NCBI GenBank assembly: GCA_020310875.1
Contig: CM035407.1
Span: 91,355,632 to 91,419,631 of the forward strand
Source of the DNA: Ceratopteris richardii
Lineage: Eukaryota > Streptophyta > Polypodiopsida > Polypodiales > Pteridaceae
DNA: 64,000 nucleotides
Direction of reading: 5' to 3'
Position 1 is the first letter of the stretch. The number at the start of each line of letters is the position of its first letter. The position numbers and the translations under genes were made by a program. Under the pieces are notes generated by a model. The model saw nothing but the letters and a program-made list of their open reading frames with translations, did no database searches and was not told the origin of the DNA. Positions 1-10,380 of the stretch are shown piece by piece.

Positions 1-30
1 AAAAAGCATAAAGATTTGAATTTCTTTATG

Positions 31-31
<1 letters not shown>

Positions 32-93
<62 letters not shown>
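32..93. repeat. (TG)n(GA)n compound microsatellite
   Basis: About 37 bases of TG repeat followed without a break by about 25 bases of GA repeat. It is simple-sequence DNA with no coding content. If the PRS exon at 584-766 belongs to a gene running leftwards, this tract would lie in one of its introns. Confidence 0.95.
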
Positions 94-583
94 TTAAAAA
101 TGATGACAGTAAAATGAAAAAGTGCATCTTCAACTTCTATGTTTGTCCAAACAAGAAGTAACAATTTTGCAAACTCTATGATGCATTGTTCGGAGAACAA
201 GGTATGACATCCTTACTCACATCATCAGTACCCTGTTGTGCCACATTTACTGAAGCACTGCAATAAGAGCCGCTTGCAACAAAAGAAGGATAGGACTTGA
301 TATATATGAGCTTTCTCTGTGAATTTCATGGAAAGCAACAAACAAAACACAGAATTGACCGATTTGTTTCTTATGTGCACAAAGCATGACCAATATATTT
401 AGGAATTCATATAGTAAATTTCATATAGATGCGGAACCACACAAATTTCGACCTATTCCAGCAGGAAGAAGTATATGTTTACCAGGACCGATTATCTTTT
501 CTAATTGCTATTATCACAGACAGATGTACTTGATAGTGACATTAAATGGACTACAAATTTATAAAATTTCATATAATTTATAC
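94..583. other. AT-rich DNA, probably intron or spacer
   Basis: No supported gene. I looked on the minus strand for the next PRS exon (the part carrying the KRFADGE-type segment) and did not find it, so it would lie left of the window. Short open frames here look like chance. Confidence 0.4.
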
Positions 584-766
584 CTGAGCTAAAGGTAGAT
601 TAGCTGTTCCAGAGAAAATCCGAAGGCGTGTGTCTTGAATATCTTCCAATTTCATGTCCTTGAGATCTTGTGGGAAGAACATGCTGCTTGTTTGCCCTTG
701 CCTGAACGGTGAATGTATTGTTTTGGGCCGGCCATTGATTAATGCAGGATCAAGAATGCTACATCT
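584..766 (-). CDS. Putative internal exon of ribose-phosphate pyrophosphokinase (PRPP synthetase)
   Basis: Read on the minus strand, 61 codons lie between a GCAG acceptor (a GCAGAG tandem option exists 2 nt further in) and a CAG|GTATAA donor, with phase 0 at both ends. The exon ends in DTRLRIFSGTANLPLAQ. Plant PRS proteins begin their catalytic core with a closely similar DTRLKLFSGTANxxLxQE segment, and the upstream INGRPK stretch also fits the N-terminal region of plant PRS1/2. The family makes PRPP from ribose 5-phosphate and ATP, and the plant forms are often plastidic. Neither the flanking exons nor a start codon is visible, so this could be a live gene leaving the left edge or a stranded fragment. 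The identification rests on remembered family motifs. Confidence 0.5.
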
Positions 767-1520
767 CTGCATGCAGTAACAAAAAAGCATATTACACACA
801 TATGATTTATGAAACAGGCAGACTGCAACAAATTTCAACCCATTGCAAAAGTCCCAAGATGACAAAGTCAGCCATGCTTGGTAGATGAATTTTGAGCAAG
901 ACCTTGATGCATTCATTCTGGTATCAACTCCTAAACCAAGTTGCAACCACTCTACTTTGTATTCCAAGAATCGCATAGAACAGATGAAACATGAAGATAG
1001 GGCGTAAGTAAAAAGTAATTTTGTTTATGATATCTTACAGATTTACGAGAAAGAAAAAAAACATTTATCAGGAGCTGTGTGTCTGAGCCTTCGTGAATGG
1101 GATACAGAGAAAGAGAGATATAAATGAAATGATACACCAACATATTCGAAAATGTGAAAATGACCTAGGAGACCAAAACGCTACAACATGGTGGGTCTGA
1201 AGGTAAGGCAAAAAATAAAGGATAATAGTAATACCATAACTGAAAGCACTAAGAAGGTAATGAATATTGCAATGACCTGAAACAGCTATTAAGCATCTGA
1301 TGAAGAGTGTGTACATGTAGGGTACCCAATATTTATTATTGGCATCAATATATATGGCCCAAATAAGTGTTAGAAAATGAAAAACAGAGGATGATGCAGC
1401 AAAAAGTCCATTGAAGATGATCTGCATTGGCTGCTGACAGATGACAATGCCCTCTATGGTAAGTACTATGACTTGGTATCTTGTATGATTTATTGTATTA
1501 TGGTCATATTATACCTCAAA
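767..1520. other. No gene recognised
   Basis: AT-rich sequence. If the exon at 584-766 belongs to a working gene, this would be its upstream intron or 5' region. Minus-strand open frames at 952-1143 and 1068-1427 have low-complexity, membrane-like translations that I do not recognise. A TGGTATCTTG string near 1475 resembles a Met-tRNA primer site only weakly. Confidence 0.4.
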
Positions 1521-1527
1521 TCAGGTC

Positions 1528-2118
1528 ATGCAAAACCTCTTGTCAATTCTGATTGGAGTTGGAGAATCTTTATCAAAGCAGAAATCTTACATGGAAAGCT
1601 ATCTCATGAGGGTCTTAGCCAACACACGTATGAAGGTTGGTGATTCAGTTCAGTCACATATTCTTAAGTTGAAATATATTTGTGATCATCTTTTCAATGT
1701 TGATGTGAATATTTCTAATGAAGAGATAGTAACTACTCTACTCGATTCTCTTCCTTCATCATACCGTTCCTTTGTTACATCTCTTTCTCTTTCCATGAGA
1801 GAGAGAGAGAGAGAGAAATAACATTTGAGGAACTTCATTTTTTGTTACTTCAAGATGAAGATCAACAAAAAAGTATGAATAAAAATGGTCAGGAATAAAA
1901 ATAGTCAAGCTATGGAAGGATAAAGGAAAAACTTCTACTTCTATATTCACTTCAAAATCTTCTTCTACATCTACATCTACTACTTAATCTACACCTAAAG
2001 CACGATATACTTCATTTACATCTATCTCTACTATCACAAATAAGGGAATTTTCCATTACTTCAAAAAAATAATAACATTGGTCTACACAGACCATCACAT
2101 AGTGGACTGCAGGAAAAG
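1528..2118 (+). pseudogene. Copia A, 5' part: gag fragment of a Ty1/copia element
   Basis: The frame from 1528 encodes a UBN2-type copia gag core (KVGDSVQSHILKLKYICDHL, then LLDSLPSSYRSF). It runs into a GA microsatellite at about 1798-1817 that breaks the frame. Past that, decayed codons match the LLLQDEDQ region also found in copia D near 10780. A ruined zinc knuckle follows at about 2050-2118. The element continues at 16300, because chromovirus B is inserted between 2119 and 16299. No 5' LTR is visible, so the copy looks 5'-truncated near 1520. Confidence 0.75.
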
Positions 2119-2123
2119 AATTT
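2119..2123 (+). repeat. Target-site duplication of chromovirus B (left)
   Basis: AATTT directly before the LTR start TGTTAGAC. The identical AATTT follows the right LTR at 16295-16299. Confidence 0.85.
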
Positions 2124-2385
2124 TGTTAGACATTGGTCTACAGAGACCATCACTTGTGTGTGTGGGATAAGGGCTAGTCATAGCCAAGGTCCCTAGCTCA
2201 GGGGATATCCCAAGGTATTCAATAGTAATGGGGATGAGTGTTGCATGGTGGCCACATGTCCGCACTAGACCATTCCAGAGCATTGCTATTTTGAATGCAA
2301 GGGGATATGATGGATGGGAGGAGAGTGGCACATACATCATTCATGAGTCCAAGTCTTGAAAGAGTTTTTAGGAGAGTTCCTAACA
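2124..2385 (+). repeat. 5' LTR of chromovirus B
   Basis: Starts TGTTAGACATTGG, ends GTTCCTAACA, with TG..CA termini. It is alignable end to end without gaps to 16033-16294, and is followed two bases later by a Met-tRNA primer-like site. Confidence 0.9.
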
Positions 2386-2387
2386 AT

Positions 2388-2400
2388 TGGTAATCAAAGC
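2388..2400 (+). promoter_or_regulatory. Primer binding site of chromovirus B
   Basis: TGGTAATCAAAGC resembles the initiator Met-tRNA complement TGGTATCAGAGC with one extra A and one substitution. It lies immediately after the 5' LTR, where minus-strand DNA synthesis would begin. Confidence 0.65.
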
Positions 2401-2878
2401 AATAGAGTTTTCTTTTGGGAAGATTTTCGAACCGTCTGTGACATGACTCATCGTCATATTCGTTGGGATCTCTGATCGCTGCCAACGCAAGGAGGACAGA
2501 GCTGTGGCTGGAGCAAAAGAGAGGTTTAGGAGCCCTGAGAGAGCTCATAAGTCCCCCCAAAAGGGGCTCGCATACGAACAGGGCTCTGCCCAAGAATATC
2601 AGGCGAGCATCCTTCTGAGCAGGCGCCCATGCAATCTGAACATGTTCAAGTGAGACAGTACTCTACACTCTCTCCATCTTGTTGTGGAGAACTAGGCGAA
2701 GGAAGCCATATATAAGTCCGATTTTGGCACCAAAAACGTCCTATGTGGGATATGGAGATCGAGTGTGCATTGGTATGAGACGAGAGAAAAAATTCAAATT
2801 TGGTTCTTAAGCCATCTGCAAACCCCTTCTATAAGAGCATATTTAGACTACCCTCTTCACCTAAAATGCCATACCTCT
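2401..2878 (+). other. Leader of chromovirus B, left of the hAT insertion
   Basis: Untranslated-type sequence between the primer site and the hAT target duplication. It continues after the hAT element at 7682. I see no coherent reading frame or recognisable domain. Confidence 0.6.
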
Positions 2879-2886
2879 TTCATTGC
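2879..2886 (+). repeat. 8-bp target-site duplication of the hAT element (left)
   Basis: TTCATTGC precedes the left terminal inverted repeat and is repeated without change at 7674-7681. An 8-bp duplication is the signature of the hAT superfamily. Confidence 0.92.
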
Positions 2887-3113
2887 CATAGTTGGACCGG
2901 ACCGCGGTTTTTTCATAAAAAAAAAAATCGTTTAAATCGCTGAACGATTTAAATCGTGGGGCACGATTTTTATTTATTTTTAACGATTTTTTTTTATTGA
3001 TTTTTTTCAGCCCTACAGTCCATAAGAAATGAGTTCGACGGTTTTTTTGTATATGAGTGCTGCTGCCCGCTTGCCTGCGTCCGCCTGTCTGCGTTGTCTG
3101 CGTTGTTGAATCC

Positions 3114-3146
3114 AGAGAGAGAAAGAAAGAAAGAAAGAAAGAAAGT
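3114..3146. repeat. GA/GAAA microsatellite
   Basis: AGAGAGAGAAAGAAAGAAAG-type tract inside the hAT element, between the left end and the antisense open frame. No coding signal. Confidence 0.9.
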
Positions 3147-3408
3147 GTTTTTACGTCTATTAGGAGGCCGAACTCGGCCTATGAGACAAATCGATGTACA
3201 TGGGTGTATCTTCTGTCAATCAGAAAAGATAAAAGTGCTGAAAAGAAACTGGTTAAGCTGATATAGATCTCCGTAGTGTGCATGTGGGGATACCCATGAA
3301 AGTGGTGGGGGGTGTATGGAGTGCGATATCTATGATAGTCTATATGCAAAAGGGTAGTACAACAACCATGAGAATGCATCTAAAACGACTAACTAGCTCC
3401 ATCCTGTG

Positions 3409-4359
3409 CTAGTGGGTGGGATGTAATATGTGATACATAGGTGGAGGTGGAGTCAGGGCCACCCTGATGGCTGCAACGGGATCGGCCATCATCTGGGATC
3501 GTCTCTCCTCCATGGCGCGATGGTCACAATCCTGGATCTCCGCAATCTGGTGTCGGTGAAGTCTCGGGGCCCGATATCCTATATCACGGGGTCGTCTCCT
3601 AGCTCGAGATATCTGAGCCTGCTGAAGAGTCACCCCGCTCGGTATGTGGGCTGAGGGGGGGAGGGCTGCAGCACGTCGTGGAATAAAGAAGTCAGTGAGC
3701 TGACTCTGTCTCCCTCCTGTATGGAGTGCTACAGTAGGCTGGAGTAGGGAATCTCTGTGACTCTGTATCTCTAGTAAGAATCGCCCGAGCTGTCGCTGGT
3801 CTCTAGAGTCCATGATCTCTCGGAGGGTGGGCTGCCCTGCAAACAGAGTCTCGTATCTGCCTCTGATGCCATCATATGCGCTACATCTGCATACAAAGTG
3901 CTCCTCATCCTCCATCTCTACTCTGCATACTATGCATATCCGCTCCTCTCTGGGAATGTCTGCGGCTCTGCCCATCTCAATCTCGAGTCGGTGTGATGAG
4001 ACTCTCAGCTGGCCAATCGCTACCCTCAAGCTATGAGGCATGTGAGTATCCATGTAGCGTGGTCGCTGGATGAAACCGTCAGCTAGTATGTCTATGAACT
4101 GGTCTCGATAGTGCGATAGTCTCGATCCCATGTGTGGTGTGTGCCATGTCTGACTAATGTAGAGCTGCCAGAGATCCTGTCTGAGCACAACATTCCTCTC
4201 ACGACAAGAGAGGTGGATGTGAGGTGAGTCTGGGTCATACTGAAAAGGCGGCAATCTGTCCATATCAAGTCCATGACTATCAAACCAGAGAGAGAGAGAG
4301 AGAGAGAGAGCTTTAGCCTTTCCAAATCCCTCTTTCCATCTATAGTGATAAGAAGACAT
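3409..4359 (-). CDS. Antisense ORF in the hAT element with a LINE-type zinc-binding region
   Basis: Minus-strand frame of 316 codons from the ATG at 4359; an in-frame ATG at 4503 would overlap the transposase start. Mid-protein it reads LRVAIGQLRVSSHRLEIEMG, then PREERICIVC and EDEEHFVCRC. That order (LRxxSHxLxIExGR, PREERxCxxC, EDExHFxxxCxxY) is one I associate with the zinc-binding region downstream of non-LTR reverse transcriptases. No polymerase domain is present. A (GA)n tract near 4290-4313 encodes an SLSLSL run. Its start lies 1 nt from the transposase start on the other strand. It may be a captured gene fragment, an accessory gene or chance, but the zinc-like motif argues against chance. 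I do not know its function. Confidence 0.5.
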   Translation of the reverse strand: MSSYHYRWKEGFGKAKALSLSLSLWFDSHGLDMDRLPPFQYDPDSPHIHLSCRERNVVLRQDLWQLYISQTWHTPHMGSRLSHYRDQFIDILADGFIQRPRYMDTHMPHSLRVAIGQLRVSSHRLEIEMGRAADIPREERICIVCRVEMEDEEHFVCRCSAYDGIRGRYETLFAGQPTLREIMDSRDQRQLGRFLLEIQSHRDSLLQPTVALHTGGRQSQLTDFFIPRRAAALPPSAHIPSGVTLQQAQISRARRRPRDIGYRAPRLHRHQIAEIQDCDHRAMEERRSQMMADPVAAIRVALTPPPPMYHILHPTH

Positions 4360-4360
4360 T

Positions 4361-7245
4361 ATGGGTCGTACTCCTGCCGATATCCGATCCCATATCAAGG
4401 TCACTGGGCCTAATACATGGGAATGCAAGTATTGCAAGGGTCTATACACCGGTAGTGCATCTCGGATCAAGGCACATCTTCTTGGTTTGCGAGGTGGTGG
4501 CATTGGAAAATGTCAATCTGTGCCTCAACAAATCATAGAGGACCTGACTGCCAAGTTGCAATTGTCTCAAGGTGTTGGAAATATCCACGTGAATGAAGAC
4601 CCTCTTCAGACTTCTGAGATGCATCACAATATTGGAGAGTCTTCTACGGGACCTTCAAAAAGGGCTCGCACTGATAGTGTGAGCTCTAGTGTTGCATCCC
4701 AAGATGCTAGCACTACTCCGATTCCACGAGTACGAGCACCTTCGAGTAGTGGTCCCATACCTAGGAACCTACCTGAAAGTAATGTCTTCGTGAAGGGTAG
4801 CATGAGAGCATCTATGCAAAAACAAGCAATAGAGCAAGCCAAGACAGAGATCACTAGATTGTTCATTTTATGTGGCATCCCCTTCAATGTAGCCAGTACC
4901 ACTGCATGGAAGAGGGCAATGAGAGCTGTCAGTCGCATAGGTGCTCCTTGGGAAGGGCCATCTGGGAAAGTCCTACGCACTACTGAGCTTACCAAACAAA
5001 AGCTTGCTGTAGAAACTGAGATGTTATCATTGCGTAGTACATGGGAGAAATATGGGTGTTCCATTCTATGTGATGGATGGTCAGATATGCGCAAGAGGAA
5101 TGTGTATAACATCATGGTTTCCTCTTGCAAGGGAACTATGTTTTTACGTGCCATTCCAGCACATGCACCTGGAACTGTTGTCACAGGTGAATTCATATTC
5201 TCTCATGTACGAAAAGCCATCGAGGATGTAGGCCCACATAATGTCATTCAAGTGGTCACAGACAATGGATCTAATTGTGTGGCAATGGGTCGTTTGCTAG
5301 AAGAAGCATTCCCTAGAATCATGTGGATCCCTTGTGCGAGTCATAGCTTAGACCTCTTGATGGAAGATATAGGAAGCTTGCCATGGGTTGAGACTATTCT
5401 TAGCAAAGCAAAATTCATTGTAAAGTTTGTGACTAGTAGGCCCAAAGTTCAAAACATATTTCGCTCACATACTGACTTGGAGCTTCAAAAGCCATCCATT
5501 ACACGATTTTGTTACATATTCATTGTGTTGGATAGAGTATTGAGAGTGAGGAAAGGTCTTCTTCGTACAGTTGTAGCAGAGGAGTGGTACCAGATACCAG
5601 AAGCTAGACATGGAGATCCTTTGTTTCTACGATTTTCATCACTTGTCATGGGAGATGATGCCTTCTGGTCGAAGGCAGAGGTTCTTATTGCTTCCCTTCA
5701 GCCACTATATTCCGTGCTTCGTATCACAGATATGGAGGGAAGCACACTTGGTCTTGTATACGAGTATATTAGCCGTATACAAGGTTGCATTGCAGACGTA
5801 TCCGGCCTTTCAGATACAGAGTAAGTCATTATAATTTATAATTTATAAATTTATATATTTTAATTTGTTTGAAAATGTTTGTTACATAATACATTATATA
5901 TATTTATTATTTAAACTTAAAATTATATCTTAAATTGAATTTTGCAGGCGTCATGATTTGTGTGAAGCAGTGCGTAAGAGATGGGATTGGTTTCATAAAC
6001 CAATCCACGCAGTTGCTCACATACTCCATCCTTTATGGAGATCAGAGGCTCGGGATATAGACATGGCTTTAGAGGACAGCTAGATAGAGTACGTGGGACG
6101 ATGGACCGAAGGGGATGTAGCATTATATTCACAGTTGCAGAAAGAGCGTCTCCAATTTCGATCCATGGAGAGGTATTTTGGACAGCCATCTGCGAGATTG
6201 AGAGAGAACCAGCTTTCCCCCGTCACTTGGTGGGAAATATATGGTGTTGGTACTCCTCTTCTAGTAAGTGTGAATCATGATTATAATTTATGATTAAAGT
6301 CTAAATTTAAACATCAAGAATACTTATAAATTATGAATCATGATTCCTCTTCATAGAGGAAATTAGCACTGCAGGTTTTATCACAAGATTGCAGTACCGG
6401 CCCCGCAGAAAGGAATTGGAGTACATGGGCATTGTTTCACACGAAGAAAAGGAACCGATTGAGTCCACAACAACTTGAGAAACTAGTGTATACACACTGT
6501 AATCTCAAGTTGTTGGAGAGCAAAGGAACCCACATTGCGCCCCTTCAGGTAATTGTAATTTATGTTGAAACTTCCAAGTTGATAATTGTTAGCTTAAGCC
6601 TTTAAAGTTAAGGCTTAAGCTAATAATCCCTAAACTCATGACTCGTTGGATTTGTTATTTCAATTTGTAAATTGTAGGTCAATGTGGATTCCATTGACAT
6701 TGCTAAAGTGAAAGATATCCCTCAAATCCCCGCAGAAGAGAGAGATATTTTTTCCATGTTATTTCATGAGTCTCAACAGTTTGTGAGACAAACACGAAGA
6801 AGATCAAAAGCTACCACATTAGGTATACAAATTACAATATACAGTATACTAGAGTCTATAAATTCATGCTTTAAATTTTAAGTTTTGATCTTGTTTGATT
6901 TTTTTACATGTATGATGTCAAGTTAATATTAAATCCTAATTTTTTGTAGCAGATCCTCATGCACCATCTACTAGTCGGAGATCTAGGAAGATGGCTTCTC
7001 GTCGAGGTGGGAGAGGACGTGGAAGAAGAGGAGGCCACATCATCCGGCCACATCCGGATTCTAGTATACCAGAGGATTGGGAGGAGAGATCCGCATCTTC
7101 TAGTAGTGATGAGGATGATTCACATGCTCACACACGGAGAGTCATGGATTTTTATAGTGATAGTGCATCTACCTCCTCATGGGCTAGTTCATTTGATGAG
7201 GATGATGATATTGATGATATTGTAGATGAAGAGTTGGAGATTTGA
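4361..7245 (+). CDS. hAT transposase (BED finger, DUF659, C-terminal dimerisation), five exons, one premature TAG
   Basis: Exons 4361-5820, 5948-6263, 6357-6548, 6678-6822 and 6950-7245, with GT..AG introns of 93-129 bp whose phases agree, give about 802 codons. The N-terminus has a BED-type finger (WECKYC, then H and C downstream). The DUF659/catalytic part has CDGWSD, VVTDNGSN and IPCASHSLDLL. Exons 2-3 carry the hAT dimerisation core (AERNWSTWALFHTKKRNRL). The C-terminus is an RGGRGRGRR patch followed by an acidic Ser/Asp tail. One in-frame TAG lies at 6081-6083 in exon 2. The last acceptor is a TAGCAG tandem (NAGNAG), allowing one codon to be included or skipped. The enzyme would excise and reinsert its own element in the nucleus. 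Confidence 0.85.
6081..6083 (+). other. Premature amber codon in the hAT transposase
   Basis: TAG in frame within exon 2, between the DUF659 part and the dimerisation part. It is the only in-frame stop across the five exons. It would remove the dimerisation region, so this copy probably cannot make full-length enzyme. Confidence 0.8.
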
Positions 7246-7673
7246 CTTCCGACTCTTCAAGCTTGACTTATGACATATTATTTTATTGTTCATGACTCGT
7301 GATGTATTCAGATTCTACATTTCATATTATGCTTTGACCTTGAAAGTTGTCTCTTTAAAGTTTAAAGTTTATGCTATGTTTGTGTGTGTTTCCTGAATCC
7401 TATGACTTCTTTGCGAACTTAAAAGTTGAAGTTAATACTTATTAGTTATGATTCATGAATCATGATGAATGTTTTACATTTGAATCTTCATACAATCATC
7501 AATGTAATTATCTTTATTCATGCAAATGACATATGTATATCTAAGGTTTTTATGAAAAGTATAAATTTCTCCATGAGTGGATAAAAACCTCGATTTTTAT
7601 TTAGGGTCTGAACGATTTAAACGATTAAATCTCGATTTAAATCTTGCGATTTAAATCTCTCGGTCCAACTATG

Positions 7674-7681
7674 TTCATTGC
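7674..7681 (+). repeat. 8-bp target-site duplication of the hAT element (right)
   Basis: TTCATTGC, identical to 2879-2886. Confidence 0.92.
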
Positions 7682-8476
7682 TCAACCAAATTGAATGATT
7701 TCACTTCCTATGGAAACCTTACTCAGAGAGCTATCTTTTGAGCAATTGGAAGATGCCAATTGGTCCCATATGCACACTTGTGCAAAGCTTTGAAATTGGC
7801 TGTTTGCTACCAATGGCTCCCGTGCAAACACTTTTTCGAGCAAGGAGGATCGAGATCCACTTGGAGACGCAAGAGGACCATATAGCAACCATTTCCTGCA
7901 CATGTAAATACCTCGATGTGGAAAATTCAAAACTGAAGATAAGATTTCTTGTGATTTTCATGACCTTTACTCTTTATGCATTGTTTTGCATCTAGGACAG
8001 GCATAACACATTACGTATGCATCATATGTTTGTTCATATGGTTGTTTGGCTCTTCCTTTTGTATGAAAATAGGATGGTAGTATTTTCTTTTGCAAGAATC
8101 GCAAGGAAGAAATAAGAACATTCAGTGTTCTTATCATTTGTATCGAAGCCACAAGTATGAGGGTTTATATACAAGAGCGTGTCGTGCCCTTTGGTCATAT
8201 TGATCTATACTGTGTGCCCGCCAGCACATTTGCTTGAAAGTGCATGTAGAGCACTTAGTCAAATTTTTTTTCCCATTTTTCTACCGAAATGTTGTCAAAA
8301 TTTTCAAAATTTTTGCATACATAAACATAGAAGTAGAAAAGCATATAAAAAGAGTTGTTGTTTTGTTATTTCTTTATGCAAAGGCTTGTGACTATTCACT
8401 TTCCACTACCACTCTTTACTTTAGTTGTACATAAACTCATAAATTGAGAAAAAAAATAAAAAACACACACACAATG

Positions 8477-8537
<61 letters not shown>

Positions 8538-8559
8538 ACAATTTTCTTCTTTCCAAGTT
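7682..8559 (+). other. Leader of chromovirus B, right of the hAT insertion
   Basis: Non-coding continuation of the chromovirus leader up to its gag start. It includes the CA/TA microsatellite at 8476-8535 just upstream of gag. Short frames on both strands have no recognisable domains. Confidence 0.55.
8476..8535. repeat. (CA)n(TA)n compound microsatellite
   Basis: About 27 bases of CA repeat running directly into about 33 bases of TA repeat, ending 24 bases before the chromovirus gag start. Confidence 0.95.
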
Positions 8560-9650
8560 ATGGATTCAAGAACTTCTTCACCACTTAAGGATGACACGGA
8601 CATGGCTGGTCATCCTTTAGATGCCATAGAGATCATGAGTGCTAGAATCTCATGGTTAGAGAGCATGCTTCATGACATCTTGGAGCACGTACGTAGCTCC
8701 AAGAAAGAAGAAGTAGTACCAAAAATCGATCTTCCAATAATGGAGTTAGATGCTCTAGGTGAGCATAAAACCCCATAAGTTCTTAGCGAGAGTGTTCTAG
8801 TAAGAGAAGCCCGATGGAAGCTTAAGGATCTTGAGCCGCCAAGATATCACAGCTCTACTAGCGCACGAACTGTTCATGTTGTTAAGCAGTGGCTAAGCAA
8901 GTGGGAGGAGTGCTTCCGATTATGCCATGTCTTGGAGGATAGGCATAAGATTCAGCAGGTGACTTATAACCTCATGGACGTTGCCCCATAGGTGGCAGCA
9001 TAATATCGAACAGGACAAGAAAGAGCCCACTACATGGGGACAGTTTAAAGTCCTCTTGTATAACAATTTTGTACCACTTGACAAGGGGTCTAGATACTTG
9101 GTTTTTCATTAGTCAGAAAAACCAAACCATTCAAGACTATGCGGATAAGTATAGGGAGGTACTTCTTAAGTGACTCTATCCCAGAGTTTCTCCAAGTTCA
9201 TAAGTTCGTCTTTGGACTTAGAGAAACTATCAGACCTCTAGTAAGAAAGGAAAGGTGTCACTCTTTGGCACACACCATAGAGATGGCTCTAGTCTATGAG
9301 GACGGCCACATGGGCATGGGCTCCGAGGGCCAAAGATCCTCATAGACTAAGATAAGTCTTCCCTTTTTCACTATCGCTCTTATCTTGACTCGTGTACAGC
9401 CTCAAAAAGAGGCTAAGCACGTGCACATGATTAAGACAGTTTCAGGAGCAAAGAGAAAGGTGTTTGCACTAGTTCAGAGGGCTTATAACAAGTCCATCCT
9501 TCCCCTCAACAAAAAGAGAAGGCAATGAAAGAAGGATTATGCAATGGATGCTTAGGACAGCACCGCTTTAAAGACTGTCCTAAGAAAAAGATAGCAGCGA
9601 CCATAGTCATAAATCCCAAACAAGCAAGGAGTGATGTAGATGAGGATTTT
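8560..9650 (+). pseudogene. Chromovirus B gag, multiply interrupted
   Basis: Starts at the ATG at 8560 (MDSRTSSPLKDD), open to 8778, then continues through frameshifts and stops. Recognisable gag-core pieces are a KWEECFRLCHV segment, TTWGQFK near 9035, and IPEFLQVHKFVFGLRE with EMALVYEDGH at 9181-9310. A CX2CX3HX4C zinc knuckle (CNGCLGQHRFKDC) lies at about 9540-9580. In the living family gag would coat the RNA and form virus-like particles. This copy is dead. Confidence 0.75.
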
Positions 9651-10380
9651 GGTGATTCCCATCTCAAATATCATATCCTATAATGGCCATGACAATCACG
9701 ATGAAGGTTCCTCTTGTGCCAAATGTTGTGCTTTCGTCAGTGGGATAGAAAGGATACAAGTTCTATGATATGGATAATGGAACTCATTGTTATGCGAGGA
9801 GTTGTGGCAAGACAACCTGTCAAGGTCCTCTTTGAAACCGGATCTATGCATAATGTCATTAGTTCCTGACTTGTTAGAAGGTTACACTTGGACACTGCGC
9901 AGTAATATGCCTTCACCATGGAGTTAGTCGATGGGAAGGGTACTGAGACATGGGACCGATGAATAGTAGGTCTACCCATCTAGATCTAATCCTACAAGGA
10001 CAGCTCCGATTTTGAAATAGCTCGACTAGCCCATTTAAATGTAGTCCTAAGTAGAAAATAGGCATGCTAGAAAACGACCAGTCATAGATTTTGTTTCACA
10101 TGTTTATCGGTTTGAGCATGAGGGAGGCGATTACTAATCCGTGGAGAGCCAGACCTCCGAGAGACGCATTTGGTGACTGCAACCAAGTTGCTCAAGTTCG
10201 ATTGTGAGTATAGTTATTTTTTGTATTTCGTGTATTCATCTTGAGTAGTGATGGATTCTTGAAGTCAAGAAACTCTACCTGGAATGCTCAAGTACTTTCA
10301 AATAAAGTAAGAGCAGAATTCCAATAGTTTCTTTTAAAAAAATTAACTTCAGGTTTACCTCCTTGCAGGAATATTGAGCA
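9651..10380 (+). pseudogene. Chromovirus B protease remnant and linker
   Basis: A retropepsin trace is readable near 9820-9855 (VKVLFETGSMHNVIS), where the catalytic Asp-Thr-Gly position reads Glu-Thr-Gly. Stops are frequent on both sides. The rest, to about 10380, is decayed linker toward RT. Confidence 0.55.

Larger units (their letters stand above)
2887..7673 (+). mobile_element. hAT-superfamily DNA transposon, near intact
   Basis: A 4787-bp element with matching 13-bp terminal inverted repeats (CATAGTTGGACCG at 2887-2899 and CGGTCCAACTATG at 7661-7673), flanked by a perfect 8-bp duplication. The ends carry AT-rich subterminal motifs, including the 14-bp palindrome ACGATTTAAATCGT at 2944-2957. 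The 14-mer CTGAACGATTTAAA occurs in both ends. Inside are a five-exon transposase gene on the plus strand and an opposing open frame of about 316 codons. The perfect duplication and single premature stop imply recent movement. It lies in the chromovirus B leader. Confidence 0.93.

Noticed and set aside
1470..1485. TGGTATCTTG as the primer site of copia A
   Set aside because: Only the first six bases fit the Met-tRNA complement and no LTR end precedes it.
4442..5196. Minus-strand open frames at 4442-4627 and 4624-5196
   Set aside because: They are shadows of the hAT transposase exon 1 and show no domain.
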